DNA of 64,000 bases from positions 3,136,155 to 3,200,154 of the forward strand of contig NW_021167080.1 in the NCBI RefSeq assembly GCF_003711515.1, in the 5' to 3' direction. The DNA is from Sodiomyces alkalinus F11. Its lineage: Eukaryota; Ascomycota; Sordariomycetes; Glomerellales; Plectosphaerellaceae. This document shows, piece by piece, positions 21,278 through 33,590 of this stretch. The position numbers and the translations under genes are program-made. Under the pieces are notes generated by a model, which was not told the origin of the DNA, searched no databases, and saw only the letters and a program-made list of their open reading frames with translations. The first letter of the stretch is position 1, and every line of letters starts with the position of its first letter.

Positions 21278-24200
21278 CTACTTGGTCTCCTTCTCCCCCG
21301 CCGCCTCCACCACATAGCCAGCGAGCTTCTCCATACTGGTATGGGTATCCAGCAAGTCGAGGAGACTAATGTTCGCGCGGAAAGCCGTGTTAAACCAGTT
21401 CCGCAGCTCAGCGGCGATCAAGCTGTCGACGCCGTAGTCGGCCACCGTCTTGGCGGGGCTCACGCCCGAAGCGTCGATCGACAGCATGCCGGCCACCGTG
21501 GCACTGATCGCCCGGGTGACCAGCGCCAGGGCCTCTCCCCGGCCCTCGGGACCCACGGCCATGCAGGCGTCGAACTCCTCCCGGAGCCGGGTAATCGCCG
21601 ACGAAGCGGAGCCCGATGCGCCGGCATCCCCCCTCTGCGCGCCGTCCTCTTCGTGGCGGTAGGCGTCGTCGAAGGCCCGCATGATGAGCGAGACGCGGCC
21701 GTCGCTGTACCACCTCGGCGGGGCCGTCTCGGCCTTCTCCTGGCGCTTCTTGGCCGCCATGGCCGCCGGGTCGAGACAGGTGACGATGCCGGCGGTGGAC
21801 AGGGGGTCCAGGTCTTCCTTGTCGTCGTCCTTGTCCCTGCGCGCACGCGGGCTTTGGAGAAAGGCCGGCTCCAGCAAGCGGAGGAACTGGTGCTCCGTGA
21901 CGCCCAAGACCTTGTTGCGCGCCATCATGTTGACGGTGGTGGCGTTGCGGCCGAGGGCGCCGACGTCCGTGATTAGGCCAAAGGCGGCGGTGGAGGCCGG
22001 CAGGCCGCGGGTGCGGCGGTAGCGGGCGAAGAGCTCCTGGAAGTTGTTGGCGGCGGTGTAGGCGCTCTGGGTGGCCAGGGCGAGCACGGATTCCAGCGAG
22101 GTGGTCATGATAAAAAAGTCGAGCTTCGTCGCGAGCGTCGCGTCGTGCAGGTTCTTGGTGCCGACCACCTTGGCCGCCAGGCTCTTTTGCCACTGCGCCG
22201 CCGAGAGCTTGTCGAACGAGAGGTCCTGCAGGGACATGGCGGCGTGGATGATGCCCTTGACGGGACGGCCGGCCACCTGGCGGAGTGCGGCGTCGAGCTG
22301 CTCGCGCACGGCCACGTCGCAGCGGATGGCTTGCACGGTCACGCCGCGGGCGGCCAGGTCGTCGACGAGCGTCTGCGCCTCCGGGGTGCCGACGCCGCTC
22401 CGGGAGAGGACCACGATGTGGCGGGCGCCCCGGTCCGCCATCCATCGGATGATGGATCGTCCGAGACCGCCCAGACCTCCGGTGATGATGTACTGCGCGT
22501 CGAGATAGCGATCGAATCGCGCGGCCGGGGCGGCGGGGACCATCCTGACCGGGGACTGCGGGTTCTGGAAACTGATAACGTGCTTCCCGACGTGCGTGCC
22601 CTTGGAGAAGCCGAGGAGGACCTGGTCCAGCTGCGACACGTCCGAGACCGAATACGGCTTCACGGGACCGATGTGACCGGCTCGGTAGTACTCGTCGACG
22701 GACCGCATAAGCCCGGCGCCGAGCTCGGGATCGGCATCCAGGACAAGACCCAGGTCGAAGGAGACGAAGGTGATGCTGCGCTGGAAGAGTTCCAGCCCGA
22801 GAGTCTTACTATCCAGCACGTCCATGCGGCCGACGTCGATAAGCCGGCCCAGAGGCGCCAGGGCCTTGAACGAGTCGTACAGCATCTCGTCTTCGCCCCT
22901 GGCCGCACTCAGGATGACGTCGAATCCGCGGCCGGCCGTCGCCTCGCGGACGGCGCGCGTCAAGTCGGCCTGGTCGCGCGACGAGAAGATGCGCGAGGCC
23001 GGCACCAGCTTCACCTCTTCGGCCAGGAACCGGGCCTTCTCGGCCGTCCCGACGGTGACGAACACGTCGGCGCCGCGCGCCGTCGCCAGTTGGATGGCGC
23101 ACAAGCCGAGCCCGCCCGTGGCCGACTGGATCAGCACCTTCTCGCCCCTCTTCAGGTGGGTGGCGTGGTCGAAGGCGTAGACGGCCGTCATGTAGACGAG
23201 CGGCATGGTGGCGGCCTCGACGAAGCTCAGCTCGCCGCCCCGGACGTCGGGTCGCATCCGCTGCGCGAAGCGAGCCGGCACGCGCGTGAAGTTGCCAAAG
23301 TGGCCTCGTCCCATGCCGTACACCCGGTCCCCGACCGACAGCCGGCCCTCCTCGGCCACGGCGGATCCCAGCCGGGTGACGACGCCGGCGTACTCCGACG
23401 AGAGGTTGTTGGCGTCGAAGCGGCCGGCGGCGATGCCCAGGTCCTTCCAGTTCAGGCCCACGGCGGCCACCTTGACCTCGATCCAGTCGCCGGGGAGGGG
23501 CTGCCAGAGCTCGGTGTAGGGGCGGAAATACAATGAGGTCAGGATGCCGGGCGTCTCGAAGGCGGCGCGGACGGGGCCCTGGCTGTCGAGCGGGAGCGGC
23601 TCGGCACGGCTGGGGGGCATGCAGAGGAGGTTGTGGTCCTCGGCGAGCCGGCCGTCGGGGACGAGACGGCTCACCCAGAGGCAGCCGTTGTGCCACGAGA
23701 ACTCGCGGTCCTCGGCGGCGTCGTCGTTGTTGTCGTCGCGGAAGAGGAGATGGTTTAGCTCTTTGTCGACGATGGAGCGGACTAGGTCGGCCGCCTCGGC
23801 GGGATCGTCGACCGTAAAGTTCTCGGCGTCCATGTCGATGGAGAGGAAGCTCGACGACGGGTTCTCGGTCCCTATGGTGCGCAGGAGGCCGGCGAGGAGG
23901 GCGCCGTCCGCGTTACGGCCGCGCACCATGCCGGTCGTCGTGAGCCACATCATACTAGACGCCGAACGGGCGAGGTGCTGGAACAGGGCCAGGCGCGAGG
24001 CTCCGGCGTCGAGGAGGAGGTCCTTCTCCCCGTCGAGGAAGGCCATGACCTGGGAGCCCTCCTGGACGGTTTCCAGGGCTTCGTCCAGTGGGCCGAGCGT
24101 GGCGGAGACGCCGTGGGTTTGCAGCTCCGCGACGAGCTGGTGCGCCAGGGGGGGCGGCGGGCCCTGGGATCCGTGGAGGATCTGGACCTGTCGAGGAGTC

Positions 24201-27200
24201 GTCCGGGTCTCCTTTCCCTCTGCACGTGCAGGCTCAGGCCCCTCGGCGACCAGAGTCGAGACAATGGTGCTGGCGGTGCTGTGGGGCTGCGGGTAGTCGT
24301 ACAGCACCAGCTCCACGCCAGAAAAGCCGGCTTCTTTAAGGGCCTTGTCCCAGGACGCGAGGTCCAAGAACGGGCTGTCGATGCGTCCGTCCGGCACACC
24401 GTCCCAGTAACCCGTCAGCGTGCCGAGGACGAGACCGTGGCCGATCTTGTTCTGGGTGTTCTCGACCAGCACCAGCCTGCCCCCGGGCTTCATGAGCTTG
24501 CGACAGTTGGCGAGGGTCCTGCCGATGCTGGGCGTGGCGTGGAGGCACTGGGAAGCCAAGACCACGTCGTACGTCGTGCTCTCGTCGTAGCCCTGCGCCG
24601 CAGGCTCCTGCTCGATGTTCAAGACGCCGTACCTGACGTCGTGGAAGGGGGCCATGAACTCCCTCGCGGCCGTCAAGAAGCCGGGCGAAATATCCGTAAA
24701 GGTATAGTCGTCGTAGCGCTTCACGCCGGTCGAGGCGTCGACGAGGGCCTTCATGACCACGCGCGTGGCGCCGCCGGTGCCGGCGCCCAGCTCGAGGATC
24801 TTCTGGTTCGGGTTCGCGTGGCCGAGGAGCTGGAACACGCGGAGGAGCTGCGGGTAGGCGCCGGTCATGGCCAGGCCGCTCTCGTACAGCGCGGTAAGCA
24901 GGCCGGCCTCGACGAGCACCTCGACGCCGGTGCGCCGCTCGTACAGGATGTCGGCCATGTCCTGGTGCAGCTTCTTCGCGATCTTGACCTCGATCAGGTC
25001 GCTCGTCGCGCTGTACAGGGACGCGAGCCACTGCTGGCGCGCCGCGGCCGACATGGTCCTCGCCTGCGTCATGGCTTCCGTGTCGTCCTGCTCGACGCGC
25101 CTCTTGACCCAGGCGAGGAAGAAGCGGACCTGGTCGGTGGCTTTGCTGACGTCGATGACGCCGCCGCCAAAGGTCTCGTGGATGTCGATGACGATCAGCG
25201 TGGCGATGGCGTGGATGCTGCGGAAGAGGTCGGCCCGGTCGACGTTCTCCTGGGGCGGCGGGAACAGGGCCTGGGCCTTCTCGCAGGTCAGGGTGCGGAT
25301 GTCCGGCTTCCATTCGAGGCGGGTGAAGGGCCCGGAGAAGGGGAGGGATCCGCCCAGGGCATCTTCGGGGGCGGTCGAGGAGTCGCCGTAACTGATGCAA
25401 CGGAGCGACGCCACGTCCAGCATCAGCTGCCCCGACTGGTCGAGGAGCTGCAGCTGCGCGTAGGCGCCCCTGAGACCACGGAGTTCTCCTTTCGCGACGC
25501 CGACGCCCCAGTCCTCTTGGTTGCCGTGCTTCAGGTAGACCTGGGAGATGTGGATGGGCACAAAGGCGGTGCCGGCCGTCTCGATCTGCCCCCGGTGGCA
25601 GGCGATGAGGCCCAGCTGGAAGAGGGCGTCGAGCGAGGCGGGGTGGAGAGGGTAGGACGACTCGCCCCCCTTAATAGTCCCGGCGGTGGTTTTCAGGGCC
25701 AGCTTGGCGCGGGCGAGGTGGAGGGCCGGGTCGGCTTCGACGTCGGAGAGGCCTTGGAAGGCGGGTCCGTAGCCGAGGCCGATCTGGGCGAACTTGTCGT
25801 ACCAGGCGCGGGCGTGAATGGTTCGGGCGTCCATGTCCGCCTGCATCGTGGCGGGGCTTGCGGCGGCGGCAGCGGCAGCGGCAGCGTCGACCTGGGCTTT
25901 GACCAGACCCGTGCAGTGCTCGGTCCAGACGCCGGATGCCCGGGCCACAGAGCTGACGGAGAAGCGGACCCAGGCCGGGGCTTTCGCCGTAGCCGTGTCG
26001 ACGAGCTCCAGGGTGACGATGACCTCGACGCCGTAGTCGTCCTCGGGTACGCGGAGGGCCGAGTGGATGTTGACCTTGCGGAGCGACGAGGCCACGAGGG
26101 GGGCCGCGTCTTCGAACTCGTAGTGCGCGCGCGAGGCGGCCTCGACGGCCATGGCTACGTAGCCCGCCGCGGGGAAGACGACGTCCGGGAGGAGGCGGTG
26201 GTCGCCGAGCCAGGCGAGGTCCTTGAGTCGCAGGACGTTGCGCCACTGGGGGCGCAGCTTGGCGTTGCCGGGCAGCTTGGAGCCGATGAGGTCGTGGCGG
26301 ATGACGCTCCGGGCGCGGTATTCCTTGCTGAAGCGGCTTTCGTGGTAGACCACGGGTCCGTAGGCGTACTTGTAGGGCGGCAGGTCCACGGCCATGCAGC
26401 CGTGCTCGTAGGAGACGGCATGGGTGCGTGTGTTCCCTTTGGCCGCAGGCGCAGGCGCAGGCACACGCCCATGCACATGCACGTCCGCCGAGTTGACGGC
26501 GACGAGATCGACCGAGGCGTTCAACCCGAAGAGGGAGCCGGCCATGGCGAGGAGAGAGGCTTGTCCGTCGCGTTGGCGGGCCAGGGAGGCCAGGTAAGGG
26601 GTCGACAGGCCCAGCTGCTTGAGGATCTGCTGGACCGGACTCTTCAGAGCCGCATGGGGTCCAATCTCGATCAGGACGTCGACGGCTGCACTCTTGGACG
26701 TCACGAGCTTCTCGACGGCCTGGGAGAAGCGGACGGGAGACTCGAGGTTGGCCCTCCAGTACGATGGTCCCACCTGCTCCCCCCTATTGGACTTGTCAGG
26801 GGTAACGGACGAGACCCAGGGGATGGCATCGTATCGGTGCGGCGTGTCGTGGAGGCCGTCGTCAGAGTGGTCAGTGTCACCGCCGAACCCGTGGTCCTTC
26901 AGAGCGCAAAGCCCGTTGCCCAGCATATCCCCGTAGTCGTTGCCCAGGGGCAGCATGTGGTGCGAGTGGTACGCATTCCCCCCCGTGGCGAGCACGCGGT
27001 GGAAGACGCCGGCCTCGGTGAGGGTGGCGGCCAGGCCCTGGATGGCGGGGGCGTCTCCCGAAAGGGTGATGCTGTGGGGGGAGTTGATGGCCGCCGTCAC
27101 GACCTTGCCCTCCAGCCCGTCCATGTAGCCCGCGGCTTCGAGGTCGGCGAAACCCATGCCGACGGCGAGCATGGCGCCCTGCTGCTTGTTCTGGGCCACG

Positions 27201-29535
27201 GCCTGGCCGCGGAAGAAGGCGGCGGCGATGGATTCGGCGGCCGTGGCGCGGCCCGAGGCGTAGGCGGCGGCCATCTCGCCGGAGGAATGGCCGACGACGC
27301 CGCTGGGCCGAATCCCCCACGACGCCAGGAGGTCGACGATGCCGACTTGCAGGGCCGTGCACACGGTCTGCGAGACCTCGGGCGTGTGGACGAGGGTGGC
27401 GTCGCATTCGCCCGCGAGGACGTCCCGGATGGTCCAGGTCTGTGCATGTGGTGTGAGGGCGTGTGTCCTCCGGTGCGCCGGGCCGATGGACGAGATGACG
27501 TTGTCCAGGTGGCTGATGGTGTTGTTGAAGACAGCGTACTGGAACAGGTCGCGGCCCATGGCGTGCCACTGGGCGCCCTGGCCGGTGAAGACGAAGCCAA
27601 GGCTGGCGGTGGTGGCCGGGCTGGTGAAGACGGGTTGGACGTCGTCGGCGTCGGTCAGCGCGGTGATGGGGTCGTTCTTGGAGACGATGCGGAAGGTGCG
27701 CTGGGTGAATTTGGTTCGCTTGGCGGCTAGGGTGTAGGCTATGTCGGCCAGGGAGTGGGTGGTGGTGGCGGTGGTGAGGACGCTCGAGAGGGCGGACAGG
27801 TTGAGGGGAAGAGAGGCCTCGGAGTGGGCGGAAAAGGGGAGCAGGACGAGTTCACGCGTGGTGGCGCGAGGGCTGGCGTGCAGCTCGAGGGGATGCGTGA
27901 TGGGGGTGTGAGAGGTTGCATGTGTCTTGTGGCCGTTGGAATCTCCGTTGGCATGACCGTTGCTGTGTCCATTGGGATGCCCATTGGTATGCCCATTGGT
28001 ATGCTTGTTGCCGTGTCCGTTCGCATCGTTCGCAGGCACCAGATTCACCCCCGGCTTCACATACCCCGGCAGCACATTATTCACATGATCGATAATGCAA
28101 TGCCCATTCGCGCCTCCATACCCAAAAGAGTTAATGCTGGCCCTCTTGACCCGGCCCGCCGGCCAGGGGGTCACATCAGTCAGCACCTTGACCCTCGCCG
28201 CCGCAAAGTCGATGCCCGGGTTCAGGGCCGTAATGCCAATGCTCGGAGGAATCAGCCCGTTCTCCAGCGCCAGGACCACCTTCATGATCCCGGCAATGGC
28301 CGACGCCGACTCGGTGTGGCCCAGATTCGTCTTGACCGATCCCAGGTACAGCGCCTCCTCGGGCGTACCGGTGCGGGTCTCGGCGAAGACGTTGCCGATG
28401 GCTTCCACCTCGACCGGGTCGCCGACGGGGGTGCCGGTGCCGTGGCACTCAAAGTACGTCGTGTCGTCGAGCGGCAGGCCGGCGTTGCGGTACGCCTCGC
28501 GGATGACGGCCTCCTGGCCGGCCTTGCTGGGATGGGTGATGCCGCCGGTGCGGCCGTTGGCGTTGATGGCCGTGCCCCTGACGACGGCCCGGATGGGAGA
28601 CCCTTGCTGCAGGGCGGCGCTCGTCCTCTTGATGTATAGCGCCGCGAAGGCCTCGCCCCTCGCGTAGCCGTCGGCCGAGGCGTCGAAGGTGTGGCACGTC
28701 GACGTGGCCGACAGGGCGCCCAGCTTGTTCATCATGATCTGCATGGTAGGGTCGATGATCCAGTTGGAGGCGGCCACGATGGCCGAGTCGCAGTCGCCGT
28801 TGCGGATGGCGTTGATGGCGAGGTGCAGCGCGTACATGGACGACGAGCAGGCCGTGTCGATGGTCAGGCTGGGGCCCTTGAGGTTGAAGATGTAGCTGAT
28901 CCGGTTGCTGAGGAGACTCAGGCTGCTGCCCGTGGTGACGTACGGCCGGGGGTGGTCCGGGTCGCGGCTCTGGATGACGGTGTGCTCGGTGGTGAAGTTG
29001 CCGACGAAGACGCCGGTCCGGGACCCGGAGAACTGGTCCCATGTCTCGCCAGCGTTTTCAAAGGCCTCGTAGATCACTTCGAGGAGCTTCCTCTGCGAGG
29101 CGTCGAGGGTCTCGACTTCCAGGGGTTGCATGCCGAAGAAGGCTGGTTCGAAGAGGCGTGCGTCTTCGGTGAGGAGGAAGCCGCCGCGCGTGGAGACGGT
29201 GCCGGGACGGTCTGTGTTGGGGTGGTAGAAGCCTTCAGCGGAGAAGCGGTGGTCGCCGTAGTCGCGGTAGCCGGATTGCTTGTTGCGTAGGAGCTCCCAG
29301 AGTCCGGGGCTGTCACTTACACCACCCGGCCAGCGGCAGCCTGTCCCAGTGTTGTCAGTACATGTATGGACTCTACAGAGTCGGACAAGAAGACAGCAGA
29401 GAAGACAGCAGAGAAGACAGAAGAGAAGACAGAAGACAGAGACAAAAGAAAGAAGACGCAGCACGAGGCAAGGGACTGCTCACCCATGCCACTGATGGCA
29501 ACAGGTTCCGGTTCTTGTTCTTGTTTTCCGTCCAT
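21278..29535 (-). CDS. Highly reducing type I polyketide synthase (KS-AT-DH-cMT-ER-KR-ACP)
   Basis: Exon 1 (29535-29484) encodes MDGKQEQEPEPVAISGMG; a 143-nt intron (GTGAGC at 29483, ACAG ending 29341) separates it from the 8063-nt exon 2, giving 2704 residues. Without the first exon the KS would lack its opening strand: the splice restores ISGMG-CRWPGGV. KS: DTACSSS with Cys182, then His317 (ECHGTGT) and His359 (NLGHTES). AT: GQGAQW and GHSSGE with Ser about 703. DH: LAWLGDHRLLPDVVFPAAGY, His about 1063. cMT: ILELGAGTGG near 1534, an intact SAM motif. ER: SATGGLGLCAIQL near 2092. KR: YIITGGLGGLGRSII near 2306. ACP: DYGVDSLIAAEL with the phosphopantetheine Ser near 2656, close to the C-terminus. 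There is no thioesterase, so release needs another enzyme or a nucleophile. All domains look active. The product should be a reduced, C-methylated polyketide chain. The gene is divergent from the OMT and shares its promoter. Confidence 0.95.
27929..28023 (-). repeat. Asn-Gly-His tandem repeat in the KS-AT linker of the PKS
   Basis: Degenerate 12-bp units encode a run of NGH-plus-one-residue repeats (at least seven) between the KS and AT domains. It is in frame and lies in a linker, so it is probably tolerated rather than functional. Its His content could bind metal. Confidence 0.85.
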
Positions 29536-30318
29536 GTTGGTTGAATGGTTGAATAGTAGCAAATATGTGCTAGGGATCCCACTGGATGGTCAGTTGATGA
29601 CTCTGTTGCATCGGCTGCGGTGGTTTGAGCCTTTGAGGTGGGAAGGCCGGATTCGATGTGATCTAGGGTCGACTTTATGGAATATCTGGAGTCTGGAGTC
29701 TACGGGCTGCCTCAACAATATAGAATCATCTTCTGACTTGTTTACCCTGGGCCAAGGACAACTCGACTGCATGTGTCTTCATCTTTCTGAAATCCTTATC
29801 TCCTCGCCGAGCAAGGTCGAGTCCAAAGAGTCGGAGCCCGAGCTTGAGCATCTCGGCTGCAGCATCGTCGTGCATGGTAGGAGTTGGTAGACGTAGGACC
29901 GTAGGAGTCTGACCTGGGTCACCGTCCCGAAGCCGAAATCCGAGACTCGTTCATGTTCGCACGAACCCCTGAGCCATGTCAAGTTGAACCGAAGGATAGC
30001 ATGCCGCATGGCCCGACATAATTCGGCCAGCAACATTTCACAGAGGCCGAATTTCGTCGGCCGATAGTACAGCAACCCCGTGCTCTCACTCTCACGGCTT
30101 TGGCTTACGCGAGTGGACGTCTGACATGCAGCTTCATGCTCCTACAGTCTACTCACATGTCGACGGTCGTTATCACATCATTCTATCATATCTTAGGCCC
30201 CCCGAGACAGCAAACCAGACACCAACTCACAATCTTCATCACTTGCTTGCTATCTTGTCGTCCCGACTCCCAGCCACCGACTCCACGAGCTTACGGCAAC
30301 ATCTCCTCAGTCCTCACC
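29536..30318. promoter_or_regulatory. Bidirectional promoter of PKS and O-methyltransferase
   Basis: A 783-bp space separates the two start codons. It has three CGGCC-type sites within 45 bp (TTCGGCCAG at 30022, GAGGCCGAA at 30043, GTCGGCCGA at 30056), the last two forming the cluster motif. The leader before the OMT start is C/T-rich. Confidence 0.75.
30047..30064 (-). promoter_or_regulatory. Candidate cluster-regulator site TCGGCCGAC-N5-TCGG (PKS/OMT promoter)
   Basis: On the minus strand the sequence reads TCGGCCGAC, GAAAT, TCGG. It is centred about 260 bp before the OMT start and 520 bp before the PKS start. CGG repeats with an inverted partner are the usual target of Zn2Cys6 dimers. Exact copies of the 13 fixed bases occur upstream of the SDR and the first P450. 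Confidence 0.7.
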
Positions 30319-31827
30319 ATGGCCATCCAGAAATCCAACCGCAACGGGGCTGCCCCCACAACAGACCTCGTCACCCTCGCCGACAACATTGCAAGCCAGA
30401 CCAAAGCCATCGCCCAATACCTCGAGGCCAACAACGTCGAACCGCCCTCCTTCTCCCCGGCATCCAGCCAGCTCCCCAACACCGCCGAGTACGTCGCCCT
30501 CTACAACAGCCTCAAGACGTCGCTCCAGGACCTCGAGCGCCTCGTCGACGGGCCCAAGCGCTGGCTCCGCTCGTTTGTGTGTCAGGGGAACGACCTCGCC
30601 GCCCTGCAGGTCGCCTTTGAGCTGGACTTTTTCGGCCTCGTCCCCGCCGCCGAGGAGATCTCCATGGGGGACCTGGCCGCTGCCGCGGGGCTGGATGCCG
30701 ACAGGACGGCGCGCGTCCTCCGCATGCTCACCACGCACCGCATTTTCCAGGAGCCCCGGGCTGGCTTTGTGGCGCACTCCGCCACGTCCTTGGTTGTTCA
30801 TAATGATGAGGATTTGAAGTGTGCCGGGGCTTACACGTCCGTTTTGTTCTCTTGTTGACCATTTCTTCACCCTCGACGAAATGTTCAAGGCCTCTCCCTC
30901 CACGACCGACTGCCTCAGGGCATCCCCCTACGAGTCGGACAGCATCCATTCCCCGTTCAACACGAGGCATGGTGTCCCCATGTTCCGCTATTACGCCGAG
31001 AGACCACGTGAAGCCGCTCGTTTCGCCAAAGCCATGACCGGCGTTGCCAAATGTTCGTACATGCAGCCTTCACGTTCCCTTGGAAGCCTCAAGATCCCAC
31101 ATGCAGCCCCCTGAAGACTCGACGGAGGATTAACTGGACGCAGTGGACCGCCCCATCACCGAGCTGAGGGACTTCTTCCCCTGGGAGACGCTTTCCGGCA
31201 CAGTCGTGGACGTGGGCGGCGGAAACGGCCATATTTCCAGGGCCCTGGCTCTTGTAAGTGCATGATGTGACATTGATGTGTGCCCCTATCCTCTTCGTGC
31301 TGCGTCCAGTCTTCCCGGACACATCATCTGACGCGAGACCACACATCCAGGACTTCCCCCACCTCAACTTCATCGTCCAAGATGGATCCCCCGAGATGCT
31401 CGCCCAGGGCCAAAAGATGCTGCCCCCCGCCCTGCAGGGCCGCATCAAGTACATGCAGTACGACTTCTTCTCCCCGCAACCGCTCCGCGACGTCGCCGCC
31501 TTTATCATCCGCCAGTGCACCCACAACTGGTGCGACCGCGACGTCGTCAACATCTTCCGCGCCTTCGTGCCGGGTCTCGAGGGCAGCAAGCCCGGCACGC
31601 CGCTGCTGATCAACGAGGCCGTCCTCCCCGAGCTTGGTGCCTGGCCCGCCCACGAGGAGCGTTTGCTCAGGCAGATGGACATCCTGATGTTGATTGGGTT
31701 GGGGGCGAAGCAGCGTACGAGGGCCGAGTTTGAGGACCTGCTCAAGCAGGCCGATCCGAGATATGAGGTCAAGAGTGTGTCTGTGGATGGTGCTCTGGGC
31801 TTGTTGGAGGTTCATCTGAATCACTGA
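30319..31827 (+). CDS. SAM-dependent O-methyltransferase of the PKS cluster
   Basis: The start ATG at 30319 sits in CTCACCATGGCC. Clear exons are 30319 to about 30840, about 30871/30890-31052, 31144-31253 and 31351-31827. The N-terminal dimerisation and winged-helix region contains DLAAAAGLDADRTARVLRMLTTHRIF. The catalytic part has VVDVGGGNGHIS (SAM motif I), LNFIVQDGS, YDFFSPQPL and RQCTHNWCD, where the His occupies the catalytic-base site of plant and fungal O-methyltransferases. The introns after 31052 (GTTCGT to GACGCAG) and 31253 (GTAAGT to ATCCAG) are clean. The first junction is not: see findings. Depending on that junction the protein has about 423-428 residues. It should methylate a hydroxyl on the PKS product. 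Confidence 0.85.
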
Positions 31828-32286
31828 GGTCTACCGTTGGTGTGAGGAATCACATGCAAGAGTAGGATGGCTGTATCTTACTGTGGAAATCAAGTCCATG
31901 TCAGGACTCAGGGCCCAAATATCAATGTTCTTGATTCTCACGATGCATGTGGCGTTTGATGTTGTTGTTCACTCAAGTGTGTCCACATCAGTCCTCGCCT
32001 TATACTCCGGTCCCTGGCCAAAGTTGAGATTGCCCTGCCTAGACACATAGTCCTGTCAGCATGGAATGAAATAGGTTGGGGCCAGAGTGTGCTGCATGCC
32101 ATGATACCGTGATACGGCCTTTCAACTAGATTATACGAAATAAATACACCGTCTACACCCTCCCAAAGACTGTGCCCCTTGTGCTGCCGCATGTTACGCC
32201 ACTGGAACCAGAAATATACTAGGAACAACGCGGTCTTGGTATTTCATTGCTCTGTCGGGCTGTGGAAACGATAGACATGCAAAGTC
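31828..32286. other. Intergenic region between convergent OMT and SDR genes
   Basis: Shared 3' flanks, 459 bp, with no gene seen. Confidence 0.6.
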
Positions 32287-33590
32287 TTACACGGAATTCA
32301 GACGCTGGAGCGCATCCACAGCCGGAGCCTCCTTTGCAAGGAGATCAACCGTCTCCTTCCAAAGCTTCAACTGGGTCTGTTTTCCTGCCGGGGACAGAAC
32401 GAAAGATGACGGACTGTATCATGTTAGCATTTGATGTCTGCATGTCGCCAGAATTCCAAGATGGAAAACTGGATAAGACCAACACGTACTTCTTCACCTT
32501 CTGCTCACTGATATACGCCCCCCGCACTTCGCCATGAAGCGCCGCCGCGTCCGCTATGCAATGCCCACCCTGCGCAGACGTCCACGCGATCAGGTTCACG
32601 GCCGTGGTGGCCTGCGGATCGGTCCGATGGAGCGAACTGGCGCAGAACCCCGGATTGACCGTGTTGATGACAACGTCGAGCTGGAGCTTGGCGGCGCGGT
32701 CGCTCAGCTCGCGGGTCCAGAGCACGTTGAGCAGCTTGCTGGTGCTGTAGCGCTCAATGTTCATCTTGTCGAGCCCCTTGAAGCATTCCCGGTACGCGTC
32801 CAGCTCGGCGAGCATGTGGGGGGCGTGGCGCTCCTTGAACTTGGCCCAGAAGTGGTTTTCCGAGGACACGATGGTGAGGCGTCCAGGCGTGCCGAGGGCT
32901 TTGGCGGTGCGGTCGAGGGGAGCGAGCATGTGCACGGAGAGGAGGGCGGTGCCTAGGTGGTTGACCTGCCGGGGGTTCTTGGTTCAGTCGGACAGTCCAT
33001 GCATTGATGATATGTAGTAATAACATGACCATGCGGGTTATTCCAGTATTGTCCTGTGCCTTTAACAAGAGCATGAACAATTCAAGACGGATAAATTCAG
33101 GGGGATACAGAAGCAGCAGAAGCACAGAAGCAGCAGAAGCAGAACAAACCCCCCCCACTGCAGAAACACGCGACGAAATCAAAAATCCTACCTGAACATG
33201 CGCCTCGTGCCCCGTCTTCGACGCAACATAATCCACATTCTTCACCCCCGCGTTGAGGATGACAATGTCGAGACGATCCAGCCCGGACGCTCGCCTGCCG
33301 AATGCGTCGAGGCTCGCAAACGATTCGTGGTCGACCTCCCAGACCTGCACGTCGACGCCCGGCGTCTGGGCCAGGATCTGCTCCCTGGCCGCCTCGCCCT
33401 TGGCAACGGCGCGCACCGCGAGGATCAGGCGGGCCAGCCCATGCGCCGCCAGTTCTTTCGCTGCTTCCAGCCCCAGCCCGACATTGGCACCCGTCACGAT
33501 GGCCGTCTTGCCGTCGAGGCGGACGTCGGCCGCCAGGGGCTTGGGCTTGATGGTGAGTTGGCGGTAGAAGAATCCTGCGAACGTGCCCAT
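32287..33590 (-). CDS. Short-chain dehydrogenase/reductase of the PKS cluster
   Basis: Three exons (33590-33192, 32965-32490, 32413-32287) join in phase to 333 residues. The first intron starts GTAGG and ends CGGCAG; the second starts GTACGTG, has a GCTAAC branch and ends ACAG. The Rossmann start is GKTAIVTGANVGLG (glycine motif, residues 33-40), followed by VDHESFASLDAF, ILNAGV, IVSSENHFW (Ser167/168) and ERYSTSKLLN (Tyr206, Lys210), the classical SDR active site. The C-terminus, restored only by the third exon, reads SSFVLSPAGKQTQLKLWKET and ends QRLNSV. It resembles the retinol-dehydrogenase-like SDRs common in fungal clusters, using NAD(P)H to reduce or oxidise a carbonyl or hydroxyl. Its promoter carries the cluster motif 179 bp upstream. 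Confidence 0.9.

Noticed and set aside
23975..27730. Plus-strand open frame of 1251 codons opposite the PKS
   Set aside because: It is antisense to a PKS with intact catalytic motifs. Long antisense frames are common in GC-rich coding DNA, and the translation has no recognisable domain.
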